NCBI GenBank assembly: GCA_003427395.1
Contig: BFEA01000404.1
Location: 701,371-727,073 of the forward strand
Direction of reading: 5' to 3'
Length of the DNA stretch: 25,703 bases
Origin: Chara braunii
Taxonomy: Eukaryota > Streptophyta > Charophyceae > Charales > Characeae
Each line of letters opens with the position of its first letter. Positions within the stretch are counted from its first letter, which is position 1. Below are positions 20,181-25,703 of this stretch, piece after piece. A program made the translations under genes and the position numbers. Under the pieces are notes generated by a model, which ran no database searches, was not told where the DNA came from, and was given only the letters and a program-made list of their open reading frames with translations.

Positions 20181-21155
20181 TCAGTTTGCCTCCTTGGGAA
20201 TCAGGTCCCCCATCCTGACCGAGACCACTCTCCGGCGTGATAACCTTGCCTTCACCATTTCTCTTAACTTAGGAGCCGACGATATAATTTCCTTCAGATT
20301 TAGCAATTCGTTGTGACCTTCTAATAACTTGTTTACTAGACCTTCCAGGTCTACCCCTTCTTCGATCGACGTCTGGTACTTTCTCTTTTTGCTTGGCGCC
20401 TCATCCTTTTTGAATCTTCCATCCTTAACTTTACCTTTCCTTCTCTTAGCCCTGATTTCCGCCTGCCTCTCTTCTTCCTCCGTAATCTTCTCATCCTCGT
20501 CTTCGTCACCCTCTACCATGATAGGTGGTTCTTCCTCTGCAGGCTGGGAAGTCTGGGCTTGCTCCTTTGGAGGATTCTCTCTTGCGGGTCTTCTTGTAGC
20601 GAATGAAATCGTTCCTCTTACGCTTCTTTGACCCCCACTATTCTTTGCGGCCATGTTGACCCTCAACATTCTTTGGTTGGGCTCATTCGGCCGATCTCCC
20701 GATCCTCCACGTCCCATGGTAAACACTTTCGGGCATCCAGCCCCTTCTTTCCCCGCTTCTTCACATATCCCTTGAAGCCTTAAATGCAGTCTTTGCATCT
20801 TATTCACTAAGTCCTCCATCCTATCAAACGCGTCCTTGACGTTAATCCTAACGTCATCCTCTTCTGCTTCTTCTTCCACAAGGGGTACGTCTTTCTTGCT
20901 TTCTTCAATCCCCATCCTGCTCAGTTTTTCTTCCAGTTCAGTTACATCTTCCACCCATATGACTGATCCTTCATTTTCTTGCCACATTCTGAACATTCCC
21001 CGGGCGTTGGGACCTAGCGCGGCTATGCAAAGGGCCTCTTCTCTAGTGCCTCCCGGAATCTCAGGATCGATCGACCTTCCTGTTCTGTCAAATACCTCGC
21101 TATCTATGTTTGATGTTATGAGTCCATCGCGCTCGTCAAGCTTCCTGACGTGACA
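20181..21155 (-). pseudogene. long charged, coiled-coil linker between nucleocapsid and protease
   Basis: About 320 residues without an internal stop, in frame with both the CCHC knuckle (TGA 21158 between) and protease (TGA 20183 between). It holds VFDRTGRSIDPEIPGG, then VEDVTELEEKLSRMG, an acidic EEEAEEDDVRINVKDAFDRM run with heptad-like hydrophobics (LVNKMQRLHLRLQGI), a basic/acidic central part, and a C-terminal segment GLVNKLLEGHNELLNLKEI. I know no function. From memory, similar segments occur between CCHC and protease in charophyte gypsy elements. It may help oligomerisation. It stays open over most of its length while its neighbours are broken. Confidence 0.7.
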
Positions 21156-22594
21156 TCATTTTACCGTATGCCCTTTATTCCCACAATGGGTACAAGTACA
21201 TTCACTGTAATCTATCCATCCTCTGTCATAACCCTGTCCGTTCCATGACCCATTTCCTCTACCAACCCCCCTTCCATAGCCTTGGTCGTAACCACGACCA
21301 TATCCTTGCTGATATTCTTGCCCCACCGGATTCGCACCCCCTTGGAGTTGACCCCAGTTTCCACCTTGATACCCACTTCCTCTATTTCCTGGTCCTCGTT
21401 CCCCTGGTCCCTTATTTCTACCAGCATTCCTACCTCTTCCACGTCCTTGTCCTTGTCCTTGCCCTTGAGACCTGTTCTGGTTTTGTCCTCTTTGGCGACT
21501 CGATCCTGGTTGGTTTTGCCCTGTTATTTGGAGTTGTCCTGTGTTTTGGTCTCCTCCCAAATTCTGATTCTGGGGTAACATAGGATATGGACCCTGCGTA
21601 GGCCATGACCCTATCGGGAAGTACCCAGGCCATGCTCCCATCGGCGGACCCACGGGCCATTGACCATATCGTGCTGTGTTCGTTGACGGCTCTTGTCCAT
21701 ACTGGACTATCGCTTGTTGAGTTATCTGCCCTTTTCCCGAGCCTTGTCCTCCGATAGCGAGATTCTTAGCCTTTCTTTGACACTTTGTTAATTTGACCGC
21801 TTCTTCCGGTTCTCATCCTTCGACCTCTTCCTCTCCATCTTCCTCGTCATTCATTCTCTTTCCTGATGGTTGTGTCACTGTTAACACTTTCGATGGTGTC
21901 ACTCTTTCCCTAAGCTCTTTTATCTCATTTGCAATATTGCTCAATACTCCTCCAAGTACACTATTCGTTCCTTGGATCGTCCCTACTGCCCTTCTTTTCT
22001 TCCGTTCGACCTTGATTTGCTGATGGAACACTTGGTCCATGTCTCCCGCCGCGATGTTCCTCTTTATGGTTTCCCAGGTTGTCTTCCTCCCGGCAGCTCC
22101 CCCTCGGGTTAACTCCATCGCCTCATACCCAGAGAATTTCCCTAGGAATATGACGCACTACATCTCTTCAGACAGTCCCGGGACCCTCTCGAATGTCTTT
22201 TCGAATAAGTTGGCGAATACCTTGATCGTGGTGAAGTCATCTTTGTTCATGTTATAGAGATGGTCAATCGTGAGCAAACCATCTCCTAGCTTAAACGTTT
22301 TTGCATGCCCTTTTTAAACTCAACCCAATCATTGTTGGACACTCTCACTACCTCTTTTACGTCAGAGGTGCACTCCCACTATACGTACTCGAACAACTGG
22401 GCAAACTTCTCGGCCGGTGTCTATTGGTTGAAGATTTGCTCAAGTAGTTCTAACCAATGAGTCACTCTATCCCCCTTGAAAGGGAACATGTCTATTCTCG
22501 GTAGGTTAGACCTCTTTATCGTTCTCTTCTCAAGTAACTTGACGATTTTCGCTGCGGTGATTGGCGACCCTTCATTGGCGCTGGCATCGGCCAT
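21156..22594 (-). pseudogene. gag of the Ty3/gypsy element (capsid and CCHC nucleocapsid)
   Basis: Forms the virus-like particle and binds RNA. The start ATG at 22594 follows a purine-rich stretch and opens MADASANEGSPITAAKIV. The capsid core includes RIDMFPFKGDRVTHWLELLE, the F.GD.V..WL..LE pattern of retrotransposon Gag. TAG codons at 22423, 22381 and 22160 and a one-base loss near 22293 break it. KLGDGLLTIDHLYNMNKDDF and FLGKFSGYEAMELTRGG follow in the new frame. After a TGA at 21815 comes a Gln/Gly/Arg-rich RNA-binding-like region (QGQGQGRGRGRN). The CCHC knuckle is at the end: C-T-H-C-GNKG-H-TVK-stop-C, with the TGA at 21158 inside the last X4 and the final Cys just after it. The family call is firm. 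The exact sense codons lost at the stops are inferred. Confidence 0.88.
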
Positions 22595-22749
22595 CTTTTC
22601 CCCTTTTCTTTTTTGGTTCCTGCTAGGCCGTAGACCCTGTTAAGACACACAAAACGACCATTGATTCACCCCTTTTCGTCACTATTTTGACGTATCCTTT
22701 ACTCTTATCACTTGTCCTTACCCTCTATGACTTTATACCCCTTTTTCTC
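22595..22749 (-). other. spacer between ORF B and gag
   Basis: 155 bases, AG-rich just before the gag ATG (GAAAAGGGGAAAAG). No primer-binding site complementary to a tRNA 3' end was recognised here, as would be expected if an LTR ended just upstream of gag. Confidence 0.6.
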
Positions 22750-23529
22750 TTAACCGAATATTTCTTCTAGGAGCACCCAATTCCCGTGCCAAAAGCTTCT
22801 AACCATACCAAATAAAAAAGAGATTTCATCTATAAATTCTTCAATACATGCCTCCCGGCAAAGATTGCACCAGTAGGTTGAGAGATCTTCAAAATGGTAG
22901 ATGCGTAGGTACGTGTTTACTACGCATAATACGTTATAGAAGTCCCTTTCTTTTGATCTTGGTCCCATTTCTAAGTATAGACAGTAAACAACCTCCGACG
23001 CCTCGAACTCGAAGCCTATCTCTGGAACCGATTGTGCTGCGAGTACCGCTCGTTCCACATTCTCTATTCCCCAAAACGCTTCGTTGATTATGAAATTCGG
23101 AAGCGTGGTCTTAACGTACTTCGTCGGATATGTGAATTCGACTGCCCACTTAGCATCGATTGATTTTATAACCTCTCCTTCATCTCCCCAGTACATCTTC
23201 CTTGAAAATGCGTCAAGGGTCATTTCGGCTATCAACACGTACTTAGAGACGGGGCGGCTTTCCCCTATCGCAAGATCGATCGCGTGAGCCCTCCAGAGAA
23301 GGGCCGGTAGATAAAGGGTCACTTTTACCATTGCCTACCTTTCCCTTGTTGTCCACCCAGTTTCTATCCAAAGGAAGGTCTCATGTCCTATCGGTATCCC
23401 ACACCATGAGTCCATTTCTTCATCCAGATCTATCGTTTTCTTTGACAGTGTCATTTCAACCCCTCTTTCCTTTGGCTTGGGCATGTTGATCAGAAAGCTC
23501 CGGTCAGCGAACCACATTAAGAGAACCAT
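22750..23529 (-). pseudogene. ORF B: unknown protein, homologous to ORF A, one in-frame TAG
   Basis: Function unknown; I recognise no family. A 64-codon first part (starts MVLLMWFADRSF, ends GWTTRER) is followed by TAG at 23337, one Ala codon, and then 193 codons in the same frame. Read through, it is about 259 residues. It is clearly related to ORF A: GIPIGHETFLWIETGW against GISVGEQAFIWIESGW, MVKVTLY against VERVTLY, LPNFIINEAFWGIENVE against LPMFIVDAAFGGETEVE, and a gap-free stretch around VVYCLYLEMG..SKERD against LVYYIYLKIG..EERD. Identity is about 35-40% in the C-terminal half. Composition is mixed, with no signal peptide, membrane span or zinc motif apparent. It lies 155 bases upstream of gag on the same strand. 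The TAG aligns with a Cys codon of ORF A. Confidence 0.7.
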
Positions 23530-23616
23530 CCTGGTATTCCTGTTACAACAGCCAAAGAAAGAACCTTTCCCTTCTTAGTAACCGCTCAATTTCTCATTTC
23601 TCAATAATTTTCTATC

Positions 23617-24344
23617 TCATTCTTTCCTAAGCACCCTTCCTATTTCATCGAGGATTCCCTGCTTCAGTTCTTCCCAGTAGACATGCCTATCTGCCCAATC
23701 GTATTGACGTGCATACGAATCGACCCGTGATAGTATGTTTTGCCGATCCCTTTCTTCAATCAAATGCCCTATCTTTAGGTATATGTAGTATACTAGCAGA
23801 GAGATAGATGTGTGATATTCTCTCTCAGGTATCGCCATTGCGGTTTCCGCAACCATTTCCACTTCGGTCTCCCCTCCGAAGGCTGCATCTACAATGAACA
23901 TGGGAAGGGTTCCTCTTAGATATGCAGCTAGCGGAAGAAATTCGCTTGCCTTCCTTACCATCACAGTTCCTATGACCCTCTCAAATCCATTCATACTAGC
24001 ATCTTTTTTCTTCTAGATTCGAGCGCGGATTCTGCTATCCATAATAGTCTAGAGAGAGATCGATCAATACCTAATACTAAATTTATTATGATAGCTTGCA
24101 AATTCTCTGATGTGATATACAGGGTAACCCTCTCTACCGCACAGTTCTCGTCTCTAACCCATCCAGACTCAATCCAAATGAAAGCTTGTTCCCCCACAGA
24201 AATCCCCGAACAATACCCTGTCTCTTCATTCTCTTCGAGGCGACTGGGTAGATTTATCATAAGGCCACGCCTCATCTGCACGGGCTCTCTGACTGTGATT
24301 TGGTATAGGGCAGAAACCATCTTCTTTTCGTCGATACACTCCAC
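23617..24344 (-). pseudogene. ORF A: unknown protein, homologous to ORF B, split by a -1 frame change
   Basis: Function unknown. The first frame (24344-23991) opens MECIDEKKMVSAL; the internal ATG at codon 9 aligns with the start of ORF B (both begin M-V). It ends ESRRKKMLV with TGA. The second frame (ATG at 23994, overlapping as ATGA) encodes MNGFERVIGTVMVRKASEF and continues to 23617. Alignment to ORF B shows the two frames are halves of one protein of about 242 residues: VI-X25 up to LP(M/N)F lines up without gaps, and only one residue differs in length around the junction. The join lies at an A-AAA-AAG run (24009-24003), so it may be programmed -1 frameshifting or a simple indel in a homopolymer. 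No domain was recognised. ORF B starts 87 bases further on. Confidence 0.7.
24003..24009 (-). promoter_or_regulatory. candidate -1 ribosomal frameshift heptamer A AAA AAG
   Basis: In the frame of ORF A the bases read A|AAA|AAG, i.e. the canonical X XXY YYZ slippery form in the correct phase. A shift of -1 here moves into the second frame and skips the TGA at 23993-23991. Whether a stimulatory pseudoknot follows was not determined. An accidental indel in an A run gives the same picture. Confidence 0.35.
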
Positions 24345-24600
24345 CTACCACATAACACAAACCAACCCACATCCTTCCATTTAGCTAGCAGACTTTCAAC
24401 CTCAGGATCTGACTAGTTTTCCCTCCAACAGAAAAATTGTGGCAAATTTTATAGCAGGATGATCACGTGTGGACACTACATTTCAACTGTTGGAACTTTG
24501 TTTATAAATTGTTTGGCGGGGGGGGGGTCATGTGTTCCACCAGAAGTGAAGGAAACCAACGCTGACCAAACATTGGGCTCACTGAAACTGGTGTGTCCAT
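24345..24600. other. no gene seen; G10 homopolymer
   Basis: Sequence upstream of ORF A, where a 5' LTR and primer-binding site would be expected. Neither was recognised. A run of ten G lies at 24518-24527. Confidence 0.5.
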
Positions 24601-24604
24601 CTTT

Positions 24605-24775
24605 TGGTCCATTTGTTGAAAGGATGTTGGTCCATCTGTTGACCATTTGTTGACAACTTGTTCAAAACTTGTTGAAGACTTGTGGATAACTTGTTGGAAC
24701 GTGTTGAGAACGTGTTGAAAACTTGTTGAAACGTGTTGAAAACGTCTTCACCTTGCGTTGAACGTTACATTCTGT
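24605..24775. repeat. minisatellite of TTGTTGAAAAC / CGTGTTGAAAAC type
   Basis: About a dozen imperfect copies of a 10-12-bp motif (ACTTGTTGAA, ACGTGTTGAA, CTTGTTCAAA), most regular from 24650 to 24750. Open frames over it are repeat artefacts. Confidence 0.85.
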
Positions 24776-24945
24776 GTATGGGGAAAAAATCGTTATTTTT
24801 GGCTTATGTCGTCGGTTTTCGCCGTTTCTTCCAGTCATTTTCTCCTGGTGCACGATATGATATGCTCTTTCGCAAATGTCAATCGTTGAGTCTTTCAGTA
24901 CTCCTGACATGCAACGACCACAATGACTGAAGATAAAGATAGAGG

Positions 24946-24948
<3 letters not shown>

Positions 24949-24995
<47 letters not shown>
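24949..24995. repeat. (AG)n microsatellite
   Basis: Pure AG dinucleotide over about 46 bases, complementary to the (CT)n tract at 25580-25612. Confidence 0.98.
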
Positions 24996-24998
<3 letters not shown>

Positions 24999-25002
24999 AA
25001 GC

Positions 25003-25410
25003 AGGGTTCACTACTGCGTGACACAAATTCACCAACATGGCAGTGCGAGACAGACATTTACCCGTAGTAGCCAACCTTTGTTTTTGATTGGTGCTGGATT
25101 GCTGTATTTCATTTTGCTGATGGACGCGTAAGGGCGCATCGATTAAATGTTGAGCTGCCCTGCTACAAGCACGGTTCACTACTGCGTGACACAAATTTAC
25201 CAACATGGCAGCTCGCGAGAGAGAGTAGCACGTAGTAGCCAACCTTCCTTTTCGAGTCTATAGGATTGTCGTACTTCATTCTATGGACAGACGCGTGTGG
25301 GAGCCTCAATTAAATGCTGAGATGGCATACTACAAGCACAGTTCACTACTTCGTGACACAAATTTAGCAACATGGTGGCATGAGAGAGAGAGTGACACGC
25401 ACTAGCCAAC
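25003..25410. repeat. 168-bp tandem repeat, two full copies and a half
   Basis: GTTCACTACT(G/T)CGTGACACAAATT recurs at 25006, 25174 and 25341 (steps 168 and 167), followed each time by (A/G)CCAACATGG or AGCAACATGG and (T)AGCCAACCT. TGGAC(A/G)(G)ACGCGT and ATTAAATG(T/C)TGAG follow in the two full copies. Confidence 0.93.
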
Positions 25411-25575
25411 CTCTATGATGATGACAACCACGAATGATGTTTTTTTCATAACATAGTTGCTCTATGACCAATCACACAAAGATGAGCATTACAAGGGATT
25501 GTACAATTGTGTATCATAAATAACAGACCATATGTTGTAAAGTGACTGTTCAAGTGTCATGGTTGAGAACCTTCA

Positions 25576-25579
<4 letters not shown>

Positions 25580-25612
<33 letters not shown>
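25580..25612. repeat. (CT)n microsatellite
   Basis: CT dinucleotide, interrupted once near its end (CTTTCTC). Confidence 0.97.
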
Positions 25613-25635
25613 ATGGAATGACCGTGACCTTGTGT

Positions 25636-25682
25636 AATGAACCTTATGATTCACAGATTTCATAATGAACCTTCTGATTCAC
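25636..25682. repeat. 27-bp direct repeat, two copies
   Basis: AATGAACCTT(A/C)TGATTCACA begins at 25636 and again at 25663. It may continue past the window edge. Confidence 0.85.
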
Positions 25683-25703
25683 ACTATTTTGTTCACCACC
25701 TCC

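Larger units (their letters stand above)
16075..24344 (-). mobile_element. decayed Ty3/gypsy-type retroelement with two extra 5' ORFs
   Basis: Reading from high to low coordinate: unknown ORF A, its homologue ORF B, gag with CCHC knuckle, coiled-coil linker, aspartic protease, RT, RNase H, acidic linker, integrase. RT before integrase is the Ty3/gypsy order. Gag-pol (22594-16075) would be one long polyprotein if its 12 in-frame stops (22423, 22381, 22160, 21815, 21158, 20183, 19410, 19311, 19242, 18918, 18303, 17811) and five frame changes (about 22293, 19430, 17230, 16756, 16617) were ignored. No LTR pair, primer-binding site or target duplication could be identified, so the ends given are only those of the coding part. 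The element is surely inactive. Whether ORFs A and B truly belong to it is inferred from orientation and spacing. Confidence 0.85.

Noticed and set aside
16075-24344. Reassigned stop codons (TAG/TAA read as Gln, as in some ulvophyte algae or ciliates)
   Set aside because: TGA also interrupts conserved domains, and real one-base frameshifts occur, so pseudogene decay explains the pattern better.
22595-25703. 5' LTR and tRNA primer-binding site upstream of gag or ORF A
   Set aside because: I looked for a TGGTATCAGAGC-like sequence and for a copy of the TGATTATACATATATG stretch that follows integrase, on the minus strand, and found neither.

Overview
The window looks like intergenic, transposon-rich nuclear DNA of a multicellular eukaryote with a large genome. 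I see no intact host gene, no rRNA, no functional tRNA, no CRISPR array and no bacterial operon. From remembered family resemblance only (no search was possible), the gag-pol protein on the minus strand resembles Ty3/gypsy elements annotated in the charophyte alga Chara braunii. The dense (TAA)n tracts fit that, so a charophyte source is my best guess, at moderate confidence.

Left part (1-10.9 kb, repeats). A satellite of about 161-bp units fills 1-800. From 1.5 to 6.9 kb lies an array of diverged long units. Most carry a (TAA)n tract with a similar 3' junction (around TGCAAGG), and several end in a splice-donor-like AG|GTATGT followed by pyrimidines. From 7.4 to 10.7 kb a second family of roughly 0.7-1.1-kb units repeats four times, with long C/T tracts, CA tracts and a perfect 13-bp-stem hairpin at 8729-8758. 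A short 103-bp tandem repeat sits at 9.9-10.2 kb.

Middle part (10.9-13.9 kb). No coding sequence could be supported. Two tRNA-like promoter remnants at 11.56-11.71 kb suggest decayed SINEs, and there are a few short hairpins.

Right part (13.9-24.3 kb, minus strand). A long decayed Ty3/gypsy-type retroelement reads from high to low coordinates: two tandem homologous ORFs of unknown function (24344-23617 and 23529-22750), gag with a CCHC knuckle, a long coiled-coil linker, aspartic protease, reverse transcriptase, RNase H, an acidic linker, and integrase with an HHCC finger and a D,D(35)E core. I count 12 in-frame stops and 5 frameshifts in gag-pol. Beyond integrase is a second gag-like pseudogene (15704-13907) with a coiled coil and its own CCHC knuckle, and no pol behind it. 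No LTR, primer-binding site or target-site duplication was recognised.

Right end (24.3-25.7 kb). More repeats: a TTGTTGAA-type minisatellite, an (AG)n tract, three copies of a 168-bp unit, a (CT)n tract and a 27-bp direct repeat.

The most unusual item is the pair of tandem, roughly 35-40% identical unknown ORFs directly upstream of gag. One is interrupted by a single in-frame TAG. The other is split by a -1 frame change exactly at a canonical A-AAA-AAG slippery heptamer.
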